Shown piece after piece: positions 8,274-20,062 of a stretch of 64,000 nt of DNA (the first letter of the stretch is position 1; the number at the start of each line of letters is the position of its first letter). The position numbers were made by a program, and so were the translations under genes. Origin of the DNA: Brevibacterium daeguense (GTDB lineage: Bacteria > Actinomycetota > Actinomycetes > Actinomycetales > Brevibacteriaceae); NCBI RefSeq assembly GCF_021729135.1, contig NZ_JAJTWW010000020.1, positions 58,361 through 122,360 of the forward strand. The letters run 5' to 3'. The notes beneath the pieces are model-generated. The model worked only from the letters and a program-made list of their open reading frames with translations. It had not been told where the DNA came from and did no database searches.

Positions 8274-9302
8274 TCAGGGAACGAGGATGCCGCGGCCGAC
8301 GAGGCGGCCCTGGTCGAGGTCGTTGATCGCCTGAGCATAGTCGGCGAGCGGATAGACCGAGGTGTGGAGGGAGACCCTTCCCTCGGCGGTCAGCGTCATG
8401 AGCTCGACGAGGTCGGTGTAGGTGCCGACCAGGTTGCCGATGACGTTGATCTCGCGGGAGATGATGTCGATGGTGGGCAGATCGAGGCTGCCGCCGTAGC
8501 CGATGACGAAGTAGTCGCCGCGGTTGCGCAGCAGGCGCGGGCCCAGGCGCTCCATCCCCTGTTCGGCGACGAAGTCGAGCACGACGTGCGCGCCCCCGCC
8601 GGTGATGTCGAGGACCTGCCGGACCACCTGCTCGTCGTCGCCCGTGCGCACGGTCTGGTGGGCCCCGATGCTCGCGGCGAGCTCCAGCGCCTGCTCGCTG
8701 CGGTCGAGCACGGTGATATGCGCGGCGGTGAGGGCAGCAAGCGTCTGGATGCCGATGTGCCCCAGCCCGCCGGAGCCGATGACGACGACGTGGCTGCCCG
8801 GCGTCAGGCGCGGAGCGGCCTTGCGGACGGCGTGGTAGGCGGTCAGCCCTGCGTCGGCGAGAGCCGCGATGTCCTTCGGCTGGAGAGAGGGCTCCAGCTT
8901 CACGACAGCACGGGCATTGGTGAGGAGAAACTCCGCCATTCCCCCGTCGACGTTGAGTCCGGGGAACGTCGAGTTCTCGCAGTGGGAGTCGTCGCCGAGG
9001 CGGCAGGCGGGACACAGCCCGCACGTCACCAGCGGGTGCATGATCACGGTGTCCCCGGGCTGGACATTGGTCACCGCGCTCCCGACCTCGCGCACCCAGC
9101 CGGCGTTCTCGTGACCGAGGATATAGGGCAGCGTGGGCTGCTGGATGGGCTCCCACTGGCCCTCGATCACGTGCAGATCGGTGCGGCACAGGCCGGCGGC
9201 ACCGACTTCGACGAGCACGTCCCACGGACCGGTCACCTGCGGTTCGGGAACGTCATCGAGCTTGGGCGTCTCATGGTAGGCGTGAATCCGGACAGCCTTC
9301 AC
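8274..9302 (-). CDS. NAD(P)-dependent zinc alcohol dehydrogenase
   Basis: A 342-residue medium-chain dehydrogenase. Catalytic zinc ligands are C39 and H64-E65; structural zinc is C94, C97, C100 and C108. The coenzyme motif GSGGLGH lies near residue 176, followed by an acidic VLDRSE that suggests NAD preference. The GTG start has AGGAG 8 nt upstream. It is first in a leftward operon with the subunit 3-like and GMC genes, so the three probably act on one alcohol or polyol pathway. A palindrome upstream (9327-9349) may control it. Confidence 0.87.
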   Translation of the reverse strand: MKAVRIHAYHETPKLDDVPEPQVTGPWDVLVEVGAAGLCRTDLHVIEGQWEPIQQPTLPYILGHENAGWVREVGSAVTNVQPGDTVIMHPLVTCGLCPACRLGDDSHCENSTFPGLNVDGGMAEFLLTNARAVVKLEPSLQPKDIAALADAGLTAYHAVRKAAPRLTPGSHVVVIGSGGLGHIGIQTLAALTAAHITVLDRSEQALELAASIGAHQTVRTGDDEQVVRQVLDITGGGAHVVLDFVAEQGMERLGPRLLRNRGDYFVIGYGGSLDLPTIDIISREINVIGNLVGTYTDLVELMTLTAEGRVSLHTSVYPLADYAQAINDLDQGRLVGRGILVP

Positions 9303-9326
9303 AGTCGGACTCCTTTCGTCGCCGTT

Positions 9327-9349
9327 GACTTCCTGGAGTACTGGAAGTC
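9327..9349. promoter_or_regulatory. palindromic operator before the dehydrogenase operon
   Basis: Perfect 7-bp arms GACTTCC and GGAAGTC are separated by 9 bp, 25 bp upstream of the GTG start at 9302. Size and place suit a TetR- or GntR-type repressor site. No regulator gene for it is adjacent. Confidence 0.5.
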
Positions 9350-9400
9350 TATTGCGAACGATCCTGCCCGGCCAGAGGAATTCTCAGTACTCGACGACTC

Positions 9401-10837
9401 TCAGCACTCGACGACGTTGACGGCCAGGCCGCCCATCGCGGTCTCCTTGTACTTGTCGCTCATGTCCGCGCCGGTGGCCTTCATCGTCGCGATCACCTCG
9501 TCGAGCGACACCCGGTGCTCCCCGTCGCCCCACAGCGCCATCTTGGCGGCGTTGACCGCCTTGCCTGCGCCGATCGCGTTGCGTTCGATGCAGGGCACCT
9601 GCACCAGCCCGGCGATCGGGTCACAGGTCAGGCCCAGGTTGTGCTCCATCGCGATCTCGGCGGCGTTCTCGACCTGCTCGGGCGTGCCGCCGAGCACCTC
9701 GGCAAGTCCTCCTGCGGCCATCGAGGACGCAGATCCGACCTCGCCCTGGCACCCCACCTCGGCACCGGAGATCGAGGCGCGCTCCTTGTACAGCACGCCG
9801 ATCGCACCCGCGGTCAGCAGGAACCTCACGATCGCGTCCTCGCGCGTCCGGTCCCCGCCCTCGGCCACCTCGGGCACGTAGTTGAGGGCGTAGTAGAGCA
9901 CGGCAGGCACGATTCCGGCGGCGCCATTGGTGGGAGCGGTGACCACGCGGCCGCCCGAGGCGTTCTCCTCGTTGACGGCCAGCGCGACGAGGTTGACCCA
10001 CTCCTGGTAGAAGCGCGGGTCGTGGTTCGGGTCCTCCTCCTTGAGCCTGAGGTACCAGTCGTGGGCACGCCTGCGCACCTTGAGCCCGCCGGGCAAGTGA
10101 CCGGTCCGGTCGAGCGAGCTCAGCGTGCATTCGCGCATGACCTGGTGGATGTGCAGCAGGTACGACCGGACCTCGTCCTCGCTGCGGCGCGCCTTCTCGT
10201 TGGCGAGCATGACCTCCCAGAAGGCCAGCCCGTCGGCGCGGCAGTGCTCGAGCAGCTCCGCCGCAGTCTCGAAGGGGTACGGCTGCTCGTGGCCGCTGGG
10301 CGCGTCGACAGCGGGGCGGTCGGGCCGGGCGCCGACGGGGGCCTCCGCATCGGCGTCGGCACCGTCCTCCTCGTCGCTCGCGGACACGACGAATCCGCCG
10401 CCAACCGAGTAGTAGGTCTCGTCAGCGAGCACTGCGCCGGTCCCGTCCAGGGCCTTGAGCCGAAGAGCGTTGGTGTGCCGCTTGAGGACGGTCAGCGGGC
10501 GCTGCCGCATGTCGTCGACGCTGAACGGGAGCTCATTGCGATCTCCGAGCATGATCGTCCCGGTCCGGCGCATGCGCTCCTTGCGCTCGTCGATCTCGTT
10601 GGGCTCGACAGCATCCGGGCGCACTCCTTCGAGCCCGAGGAGGATGGCGTCGAAGGTGCCGTGGCCCTTTCCGGTTGCGGCAAGCGAGCCGTAGACGTCG
10701 ACTTCGAGCCCTGCGACGTCATCAAGACGGCCGCCGACGAGGTCGACGAATCGCGCGGCGGCCTTCATCGGGCCGACGGTGTGGGAGCTGGATGGGCCCA
10801 CGCCCACGGTGAACAGATCGAATACGCTGATCGACAT
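9401..10837 (-). CDS. sdaA: L-serine ammonia-lyase, single-chain iron-sulfur type
   Basis: SdaA deaminates L-serine to pyruvate and ammonia with a [4Fe-4S] cluster. The N-terminal beta domain begins [20 protein letters not shown] and carries the SSSHT signature. The alpha domain holds the cluster cysteines in LTCDPI, QVPCIE and the extreme C-terminal VVEC. Length (478) is normal. A low-complexity Asp/Ala/Pro stretch (about residues 147-175, [12 protein letters not shown]) sits between the domains. As the last gene of the glycine-cleavage operon, it would complete glycine to serine to pyruvate. No close Shine-Dalgarno is seen; AAAGGA lies 14 nt away. Confidence 0.95.
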   Translation of the reverse strand: MSISVFDLFTVGVGPSSSHTVGPMKAAARFVDLVGGRLDDVAGLEVDVYGSLAATGKGHGTFDAILLGLEGVRPDAVEPNEIDERKERMRRTGTIMLGDRNELPFSVDDMRQRPLTVLKRHTNALRLKALDGTGAVLADETYYSVGGGFVVSASDEEDGADADAEAPVGARPDRPAVDAPSGHEQPYPFETAAELLEHCRADGLAFWEVMLANEKARRSEDEVRSYLLHIHQVMRECTLSSLDRTGHLPGGLKVRRRAHDWYLRLKEEDPNHDPRFYQEWVNLVALAVNEENASGGRVVTAPTNGAAGIVPAVLYYALNYVPEVAEGGDRTREDAIVRFLLTAGAIGVLYKERASISGAEVGCQGEVGSASSMAAGGLAEVLGGTPEQVENAAEIAMEHNLGLTCDPIAGLVQVPCIERNAIGAGKAVNAAKMALWGDGEHRVSLDEVIATMKATGADMSDKYKETAMGGLAVNVVEC

Positions 10838-10884
10838 CGCGGATCAAGCATTCCTTTCCCCCGCAACGGGGGCACTCGACCGCC

Positions 10885-10923
10885 GCCTCCGTCGGAGGCG
10901 CCCTCCCCCTGAGGAGAGGCGCC
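10885..10923 (-). promoter_or_regulatory. two overlapping, mutually exclusive hairpins between gcvH and sdaA
   Basis: GCCTCCGTCGGAGGC (10885-10899) can fold on itself, or its right arm can join GGCGCC (10897-10902) pairing with GGCGCC at 10918-10923. Both cannot form together. The element lies in the 158-bp gap between gcvH and sdaA. It could be a partial terminator or attenuator, or simply processed. Confidence 0.4.
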
Positions 10924-10995
10924 GGTTCAGGGAGCCGCTCCATGCGGCCGGGTCCCCGGAGGCGGCAGGCGAGTCGTCCCGCTTTCGGGAAGCGA

Positions 10996-11394
10996 TTACA
11001 CGTTGTTGGCTTCGGCGTAGGCTGCGGCGTCCATGAGGGCGCCGGCCTCGGAGACCGCGACCTGGAACAGCCAGCCCTCGCCGTAGGGATCCGAATTCAG
11101 CAGCCCCGGGTTGTCCACGGCTTCGTCGTTGACGGCCGTCACCTCGCCGGTCACCGGCGAGTACAGGTCCGACACGGACTTGGTCGACTCGACCTCGCCG
11201 CAGGTCTCACCGGCGGTGACGGTGTCGCCCACCTCGGGCAGGTCGACGAACACGACCTCGCCGAGCGCGTCGGCGGCCACTGCGGTGATGCCCACCTTGA
11301 CGGTCTGACCGGCCACCGCATCAGCGGCGGCGTCGACCCACTCGTGCTCGGCGGAGTACGAGAAGTCCTTGGGAAGCTCGGGGAGTTCTGCCAT
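10996..11394 (-). CDS. gcvH: glycine cleavage system H protein
   Basis: The lipoyl carrier of the glycine cleavage complex, 132 residues. The lipoylated lysine is in [15 protein letters not shown] (about residue 70). The protein shuttles the aminomethyl group from GcvP to GcvT. AAAGGA stands before the ATG. It follows gcvT in the operon after a 149-bp gap. Confidence 0.97.
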   Translation of the reverse strand: MAELPELPKDFSYSAEHEWVDAAADAVAGQTVKVGITAVAADALGEVVFVDLPEVGDTVTAGETCGEVESTKSVSDLYSPVTGEVTAVNDEAVDNPGLLNSDPYGEGWLFQVAVSEAGALMDAAAYAEANNV

Positions 11395-11543
11395 GGTGAT
11401 GTTCCTTTCGTTGAACTCAGTCTTTCGGAGGGCTCAGATCGGGCGGGTGCCGAGGCGCCTCGGCGCTCTTCGCGTGGTGCGGATCCCGCAACGCCGGGCC
11501 GCGATGGCACGGCCGGCCAGTCCGCGGACTCGGGCCTGTCTGC
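11395..11543. other. gcvT-gcvH intergenic gap with palindrome and short direct repeat
   Basis: No gene is seen. It contains a perfect 16-bp palindrome, GCCGAGGCGCCTCGGC (11449-11464). CAGTCCGCGGAC occurs at 11518-11529 and again at 11545-11556, where it overlaps the end of gcvT. Confidence 0.7.
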
Positions 11544-12691
11544 TCAGTCCGCGGACCGAGAGTAGAAGGGCAGCTCGACGACCACGAAGTCGTGAGCCTT
11601 GCCGCGGATGTCCACGCTCACGGCGGAGCCGGGTTCGGACACGGCGGTGTCGACGTAGGCGAGCGCGATCGGGTGGCCGAGCGTCGGCGAGGGCTGCCCG
11701 GAGGTCACGATCCCCACCTCGCTGCCGTCGACCGAGACGGTGGCCCCGCTGCGGGCGGCACGCCGGCCCTCCGAGGTCAGGCCGACGAGCACGCGGGCCG
11801 GCTCACTCTCCGCGAGCTTCTCCAGCGCCTCGCGGGCGAAGAAGGTCTCCTTGGTCGTGAAGCCGACCATCCGACCGAGTCCGGCGTCGAACGGGGTGGT
11901 CTCCCGGGTGAGCTCGTTGCCATAGAGCGGCATGCCCGCCTCCAGCCGCAGCGAGTCGCGGGAGGCGAGTCCGCACGGGGTGAGGCCGGAGTCGTCTCCC
12001 ACGCGCACGAGCTCGGCCCACAGCGCGGTGGCGTCCTGGTTGTCGATGATGAGCTCGAAGCCGTCCTCACCGGTGTAGCCGGTCCGTGCCAGGAACACGT
12101 CGATCCCGGCGACGGTCAGCGGCGCCCACGCGTAGTATCCGAGCTCGCGCACCGTCTGCTGCCCCTCCTCGGAGTCCTGCGTCGCGAGCAGGATCTCCTC
12201 GGCCTTGGGGCCCTGGACGGCGATGAGCGCGGTGTCGCCGGATTCGTCGGCGACGGTCACCTCGGCGGCGGGCTGGATCTCCGCGGTGAACTGGTTGGCC
12301 CGGTCCGTGAGCGCCTCGGCCACGACGGGCGTGTTGCCGGCGTTGGGGACGACGAGGTACTCGTCCTCGGCGATCCGGTAGGTGATGAGGTCGTCGAGCA
12401 GGTAGCCGTGCTCGTCGACGATCACGCCGTAGCGGGCCTTGCCGAGCTTCATCTTCGAGTACTTCGCCACGAGCGCGAAGTCGAGGAAGGCCGCGGCATC
12501 CGGCCCGGTGACCCGCACCTCGCCCATGTGCGACAGGTCGAAGATGCCGGCCGCCTCACGCACGGCCTTGTGCTCGCCGAGCTCGGAGCCGTACTTCAGC
12601 GGCATGTCCCAGCCGCCGAAGTCGGTGAAGCTCGCGCCGAGCTTCTCGTGCACCCCGTGCAGCGGCGTGTGCTTGGGAGTGGTCTCGGTCA

Positions 12692-12692
<1 letters not shown>
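11544..12692 (-). CDS. gcvT: glycine cleavage system T protein (aminomethyltransferase)
   Basis: A 382-residue tetrahydrofolate-dependent enzyme that releases ammonia from the H-protein intermediate and forms 5,10-methylene-THF. Typical motifs are FTDFGGWDMPLKYGS, FDLSHMGEVRVTGPDA and the folate region around GYTGEDGFEL. The start codon overlaps the gcvP stop (TGATG), so translation is coupled. Length is usual for the family. Confidence 0.96.
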
Positions 12693-15667
<2,975 letters not shown>

Positions 15668-15784
15668 GGAGAAATCCTCACAGGTCGGGTTCATCGCAGC
15701 GGACGAACACGAAACGGACGTTGTGCTCCTCCCCGCTCTGTCATCACCGCGCCTGCTTCGGCTCGCGCCGATGGAGGTCAAGTT

Positions 15785-15880
15785 CTTCCAGAGGTGCCTA
15801 CATGCTCCGGTACTGGGCCTGAGAGTTTCCCGGGGAGGGATTGCACCTACGGCGCCGCGTGCAGCGGCTCTCCCGAAACA
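15785..15880 (-). promoter_or_regulatory. glycine riboswitch upstream of gcvP
   Basis: Read on the minus strand, the leader shows the conserved glycine aptamer blocks in order: CGGGAGAGCC, GCGCCG followed by AGGTGCAATCC, GGAAACTCTCAGGCCC, GTACCGG, and GGCACCTCTGG. They sit 120 bp before the gcvP start. Only one full aptamer is clear, so this is probably a single-aptamer type. A plausible -10 box TAAGAT (complement of 15911-15916) lies just upstream. In other bacteria glycine binding switches such operons on. Confidence 0.9.
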
Positions 15881-15967
15881 TGTCGTAGCGGCTATTCAAC
15901 TGTTCCGACCATCTTACGGTCTCCACCCGACCGGTGCATAGTCATCGGCGACAGGGCGCGCTCCGCC

Positions 15968-16019
15968 GGCCGGGCGCCTCGGCGCTGGGGCACCCGGCCA
16001 ACCCGCCGGGCGCCTCGGC
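15968..16019 (-). terminator. hairpin and repeated 15-mer after the aldehyde dehydrogenase gene
   Basis: This lies in the 390-bp stretch without a gene between gcvP and the aldehyde dehydrogenase (15668-16058), whose other half is the gcvP leader. Arms GGCCGGG (15968-15974) and CCCGGCC (15993-15999) form a 7-bp stem. GCCGGGCGCCTCGGC occurs twice, at 15969-15983 and 16005-16019. Probably a terminator for the leftward dehydrogenase gene. Confidence 0.5.
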
Positions 16020-16058
16020 AGCGCGGCAGCGCCCGACCCGCTGTCGCGCTGCCCGCGC

Positions 16059-17501
16059 TCAGCTCCCCAGGAAGATCGACTTCAGCGAGAAGTACGCCGC
16101 CAGGCCCTCCGGTCCGAGCTCTCGGCCGAGGCCGCTGCTCTTCACTCCGCCGAACGGCGCGCCCCAGTCGAGGTTGTAGCTGTTGACGCCGAACGACCCG
16201 GTGGCGACCCGGCGGGCGACCTGGAGCCCGCGGTCCTGGTCGGCGGTCCACACCGTGCCGCCGAGCCCGTACTCGGAATCGTTGGCGAGTGCGATCGCCT
16301 CGGCCTCATCGGTGTACGGGATGACCGAGAGGACCGGTCCGAAGATCTCCTCGCGGGCGATCGCCGAGGAGTTGTCGACGTTGCTGAACACCGTCGGCTC
16401 CACGTACCAGCCCCGGTCGATGTCCTTCGGCTCGCCGCCGCCGGTCGTCAGGGTCGCGCCCTCGGCCTTGCCCTGCTCGATGTAGCCGAGCACGCGCTCC
16501 TTCTGTGCCTTGCTCACGAGTGGCCCGATGAACGTGTTCGGGTCGAGCGGATCACCGACCGGCAGCGACGATGCCATTGCGGTGATCGCCTCGACGAACT
16601 CGTCATAGCGGGACTTCGGCGCCAGGATCCGCGTGGACATGTAGCAGGTCTGGCCGGTGTTGAGCAGGGATGCCGTCGCCAGCCCGGTGACCGTCTCCGC
16701 GACCGGCGCGTCCTCGAGGATGATGCCGGCCGATTTCCCGCCGAGCTCGAGCGTGACCGGCTTGAGGAGCTCCCCGCAGACCCGGCCGATCTGCCTGCCG
16801 GCGCGGGTCGATCCCGTGAATGCGACCTTGTCGACACCGGGGTGGGCCACCAGGTGCTTGCCGGTCTCCGGTCCTCCGGGGACGACGTTGATGACTCCCG
16901 GCGGGATGCCGGCCTCCAATGCCGCCTGTGCCATCGTGAAGGAATCGAGAGTGGTCTCCGGCGACGGTTTGAAGACGACCGTCGACCCCGAGGCGAGGAT
17001 CGGGGCGAGCTTGAACATCGCCAGCACCGCCGGGTAGTTCCATGGGGCGATGGCGCCGACCACGCCGATCGGCGTCCTCTGCACCACCGTCGTGCCGGTG
17101 CCGTCCACGCGGGGGCGGATCTCCTCGAGCTCGACCGACTCCGCCAGTGACGCGTAGTAGCGCAGCAGCGCCACGACGCCGTCGCCTTCGGCGAAGCTTG
17201 CGATCGAGATCGGCATGCCGTTCTGGGTGCTGACCAGCCGGGCGCGCTCGTCCTTCCCGGCCTCGAGCACATCGGCGAAGCGATTCATCAGCGCAGCGCG
17301 CTCGGCCTGGGTGATCTCCGCCCATTCAGGTGAGGTCAGCGCCCGGCGGGCCGCCGCGACCGCGGCGTCGATGTCGGCCGGCGAGGCTTCGGGGAAGGAC
17401 CCGATGCGCTCCTCGGTGGAGGCGGAATAGGCGTTGATGGTCTCGGTGCCCTGCGGGGCAACCCAGGTCCCGTCGATGAACAGCTCTGAATGGTCGGTCA
17501 C
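16059..17501 (-). CDS. NAD(P)-dependent aldehyde dehydrogenase
   Basis: A 480-residue member of the ALDH superfamily, oxidising an aldehyde to its acid. The catalytic Cys is in NTGQTCYMST, the general-base Glu in LELGGKSAGI, and the active-site Asn in APWNYP. C-terminal signature EEIFGPVLSV is present. The GTG start at 17501 has AGGAG 6 nt before it. The aldehyde cannot be predicted. A good promoter (17595-17623) and a palindrome between it and the gene suggest inducible control. It is divergent from the sulfur metabolism gene at 17767. Confidence 0.92.
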   Translation of the reverse strand: MTDHSELFIDGTWVAPQGTETINAYSASTEERIGSFPEASPADIDAAVAAARRALTSPEWAEITQAERAALMNRFADVLEAGKDERARLVSTQNGMPISIASFAEGDGVVALLRYYASLAESVELEEIRPRVDGTGTTVVQRTPIGVVGAIAPWNYPAVLAMFKLAPILASGSTVVFKPSPETTLDSFTMAQAALEAGIPPGVINVVPGGPETGKHLVAHPGVDKVAFTGSTRAGRQIGRVCGELLKPVTLELGGKSAGIILEDAPVAETVTGLATASLLNTGQTCYMSTRILAPKSRYDEFVEAITAMASSLPVGDPLDPNTFIGPLVSKAQKERVLGYIEQGKAEGATLTTGGGEPKDIDRGWYVEPTVFSNVDNSSAIAREEIFGPVLSVIPYTDEAEAIALANDSEYGLGGTVWTADQDRGLQVARRVATGSFGVNSYNLDWGAPFGGVKSSGLGRELGPEGLAAYFSLKSIFLGS

Positions 17502-17564
17502 GGCAGACTCCTGTGTCTGGCAGCTGCGCCAAGGTGATGAAAGGCCGAAGATGCTGAAAAAGCC

Positions 17565-17584
17565 GGTGTTCATCGTCGAACACC
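17565..17584. promoter_or_regulatory. operator palindrome of the aldehyde dehydrogenase gene
   Basis: Perfect arms GGTGTTC and GAACACC are separated by 6 bp (ATCGTC). The site lies just downstream of the predicted -10 box, where a bound repressor would block transcription. The arm spacing suits TetR-like proteins. Confidence 0.55.
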
Positions 17585-17594
17585 AGCGATGACA

Positions 17595-17623
17595 ACGTTA
17601 TGGAGCAGGATTTTGAAAGTCAA
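17595..17623 (-). promoter_or_regulatory. promoter of the aldehyde dehydrogenase gene
   Basis: On the minus strand TTGACT (-35) and TAACGT (-10) are 17 bp apart, close to the housekeeping sigma consensus. Confidence 0.65.
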
Positions 17624-17766
17624 GAACGATCAGCCGTTCAATCTTCACTCAGACTTCACTGTCGAGAGCAATCCCACAACTCGCGTTGCCACCGGCACCC
17701 GGCGGGGTCGTTAGGGTGATGTTGAACTGGGCGTCACGCTCCCCTGAACTCGCAAAGGAGACCGCC

Positions 17767-19188
17767 ATGCTCATCGAGCGCATCTACGATCACGATCTCT
17801 CGCAGGCCGCCTACCTCCTCGGCTGCCAGGAGACAGGCGAGGCCCTCGTCGTGGACGGGCGTCGGGACGTCCAGGCCTTCACCGGCCTGGCGGCGGCCAA
17901 CGGCCTGCGGATCACCGCCGTGACGGAGACCCACATCCACGCCGACTACCTGTCGGGCACCCGCGAGATCGCCGAGGCGACCGGCGCGCAGATCTACGTC
18001 TCCGGTGAGGGCGGACAGGGCTGGCAGTACGGCTTCGACGCCCAGCGCCTGCACCATGGCGACACCTTCACCGTCGGCACCATCACCGTGCAGGCTCTTC
18101 ACACTCCCGGTCACACCCCCGAGCACCTGTGCTTCCTCGTCACCGACGGCTCGATGACCGATCAGCCGGGCTACCTGCTGTCGGGTGACTTCGTGTTCGT
18201 CGGCGACCTGGGCCGACCGGATCTGCTCGACGAAGTCGCCGCCGGTGACGACACCCGGTTCGCCGGTGCCCAGGACCTCTTCGCCAGCCTGCGGGATGTG
18301 TTCCTCACCCTGCCGGACTGGGTGCAGGTTCTGCCCGCTCACGGCGCCGGCAGCCCCTGCGGCAAGGCTCTGGGCTCGATCCCGTCGTCGACGGTCGGCT
18401 ACGAGCGCCTCTTCTCCTGGTGGGCACCGTACCTGCGCGACGGCGACGAGCAGGGATTCGTCGACGAGCTGCTCAGCGGTCAGCCCGATGCGCACTCCTA
18501 CTTCTCCCGGATGAAGCGCCAGAATCGCGAGGGCCCGGCAGTCATGGGACGTCGTCCCTCCCTGCCCGAGCTCGACCCGGCCCAGGTGGCCCAGTCGCTC
18601 GTCGTCGGCGAGGTCATCGTGGTCGACACCCGGCACAACTCGCTCGTGCACTCCGGCACCGCCGCGGGCAGCCTCAATATCCCGGCCGCGAAGCCGGCCG
18701 CCTACGGCGCCTGGGTCTACGACCCGGAGCGCGAGTCCCGCCCGGTTGTCCTGCTGGCCGACACCTCCGAGCAGGCCGAGGAGCTGCGCGATCACCTGGT
18801 GCGCGTGGGGATCGACGAGTTCGCCGGCTACATCACCACGTTCGACGGCCTCCCCCTGGTCGAGCCGGAGACCGTCGCCCCCTCCGAGCTCGCCGCGACC
18901 GACTACGAACTGCTGCTCGACGTGCGCGGCAAGTCCGAGTTCGCAGGCGGGCACATCCCCGGCGCGACTCAGCTCAACGCCGGCAGGGTGATGTGGCACC
19001 TGGACGAACTCCCCCAGGACGGCGGCACCATCGTGTCGTACTGCCAGTCCGGCGTGCGCAACTCGGTGGCCGCCTCGGCGCTGCGGGCCGCGGGCTACCG
19101 GGTGCTCGAGCTCGAAGGCAGCTACAACGGGTGGTCCGACTGGAACAGCACCCGAGGCGCCGCAGCCGAGGAGCCCGCCACCGCCTGA
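17767..19188 (+). CDS. metallo-beta-lactamase fold hydrolase with two rhodanese domains (persulfide dioxygenase-like)
   Basis: A 473-residue sulfur-metabolism protein. The N-terminal metallo-hydrolase has the metal motif HIHADY (H56, H58, D60; the usual final His is Tyr) and HTPGHTPEHL, as in ETHE1-type persulfide dioxygenases. Two rhodanese domains follow. The first (about 255-350) has ADTSEQ where an active Cys would be and looks inactive. The second has the catalytic loop YCQSGVRNS (about residue 425). Likely role: oxidising glutathione or mycothiol persulfides in sulfide detoxification; the thiol partner is inference. AAAGGAG precedes the ATG. Confidence 0.85.
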   Translation: MLIERIYDHDLSQAAYLLGCQETGEALVVDGRRDVQAFTGLAAANGLRITAVTETHIHADYLSGTREIAEATGAQIYVSGEGGQGWQYGFDAQRLHHGDTFTVGTITVQALHTPGHTPEHLCFLVTDGSMTDQPGYLLSGDFVFVGDLGRPDLLDEVAAGDDTRFAGAQDLFASLRDVFLTLPDWVQVLPAHGAGSPCGKALGSIPSSTVGYERLFSWWAPYLRDGDEQGFVDELLSGQPDAHSYFSRMKRQNREGPAVMGRRPSLPELDPAQVAQSLVVGEVIVVDTRHNSLVHSGTAAGSLNIPAAKPAAYGAWVYDPERESRPVVLLADTSEQAEELRDHLVRVGIDEFAGYITTFDGLPLVEPETVAPSELAATDYELLLDVRGKSEFAGGHIPGATQLNAGRVMWHLDELPQDGGTIVSYCQSGVRNSVAASALRAAGYRVLELEGSYNGWSDWNSTRGAAAEEPATA

Positions 19189-19193
19189 GCTCG

Positions 19194-19231
19194 TCGGTCT
19201 GGTGCGAGGGCGGGCGGTGCGGGCAGACCGA
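19194..19231 (+). terminator. hairpin after the metallo-hydrolase gene
   Basis: Arms TCGGTCTG and CAGACCGA (8 bp, perfect) flank a 22-nt GC-rich loop just after the stop codon. There is no T-run. Confidence 0.5.
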
Positions 19232-19261
19232 ATCTGCTTCCGCGGAAACTTCTTCCGAGAC

Positions 19262-19296
19262 AGTAGTTGACATTTCATCTACTTCTGGGGCACACT
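19262..19296 (+). promoter_or_regulatory. YceI promoter overlapped by a MarR-like operator
   Basis: TTGACA (19267-19272) and CACACT (19291-19296), 18 bp apart, form a plausible promoter. The -35 box lies inside an inverted repeat: AGTAGTTGA (19262-19270), CATT, TCATCTACT (19275-19283), matching at 8 of 9 positions. A MarR-family gene two positions downstream is the obvious candidate regulator. Confidence 0.6.
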
Positions 19297-19350
19297 GGAA
19301 CAGGAAGGTCGGGGAACGCCGGCCGGAACTCAGACTCAAGGAGAGAACCT

Positions 19351-19896
19351 ATGACCGTTGCACTCAGCACTGGCACCTGGAACCTGGACATGTCCCACAC
19401 CGAGATCGGCTTCACGGTCCGCCACGCGGGCATCAGCAAGGTGCGCGGACAGTTCGCCGACGCCGAGGCCACCCTCGTGATCGGCGACACCCTCGCCTCG
19501 TCCGCCGTCGAGGCGTCGGTGAAGACCGCGTCGTTCGACTCCAACGACGACAACCGCGACGCCCACGTCAAGGGCGAAGACTTCTTCGACGTCGAGAAGT
19601 ACCCGGAGATGACCTTCAAGGCCACCAGCGCCGAGGGCGACTTCGAGGACTTCAAGCTCACCGGTGACCTGACCATCAAGGACACCACCCTGCCGGTCAC
19701 CTTCGACGCCGAATGCGGCGGCGTGGCAGTCGACCCCTTCGGCGCCACCCGGGTGGGCTTCTCGGCCAAGACCCAGATCTCCCGCAAGGAGTTCGGCCTG
19801 ACCTGGAACGCAGCCCTCGAAGCCGGCGGCGTGCTCGTCGGTGACAAGGTCACCATCGAGATCGACGCGGCCTTCGTCCTGCCCGAGGCCAACTGA
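19351..19896 (+). CDS. YceI-family lipid/isoprenoid-binding protein
   Basis: A 181-residue YceI lipocalin-like protein. It has the opening GTWNLDMSHTEIGFTVRHAG, the middle DSNDDNRDAHVKGEDFFD, and the closing GFSAKTQISRKEFGLTW, all typical. Family members bind long isoprenoid chains in a barrel and are often stress- or quinone-related. No signal peptide is seen, so this copy is probably cytoplasmic. AAGGAGAG precedes the ATG. A strong hairpin follows, then a MarR regulator gene, a pairing that suggests local control. Confidence 0.92.
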   Translation: MTVALSTGTWNLDMSHTEIGFTVRHAGISKVRGQFADAEATLVIGDTLASSAVEASVKTASFDSNDDNRDAHVKGEDFFDVEKYPEMTFKATSAEGDFEDFKLTGDLTIKDTTLPVTFDAECGGVAVDPFGATRVGFSAKTQISRKEFGLTWNAALEAGGVLVGDKVTIEIDAAFVLPEAN

Positions 19897-19921
19897 CTCC
19901 CATCCCCTTTCGCGGGTGAAT

Positions 19922-19951
19922 CCCCGGTGCCGGCTTTCGTCGGCACCGGGG
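19922..19951 (+). terminator. strong hairpin terminator after yceI
   Basis: An 11-bp perfect stem, CCCCGGTGCCG with CGGCACCGGGG, and an 8-nt loop, 25 bp after the stop codon. It should separate yceI from the marR gene. Confidence 0.75.
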
Positions 19952-20062
19952 ATTCTCGCATCAGCAGACGCTGCGCGACCGCAAGCACATGAACACCGAC
20001 CGAATTTCACCTGGGGGGAGGCGACTTCCTCTGTGGACCGTGTGGCGGCAGAGAGGACCGTG

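Noticed and set aside
15668..15781. Longer gcvP start at 15781
   Set aside because: It would run up to the end of the riboswitch and lacks a ribosome site, while 15667 has GAGG and a family-like start.
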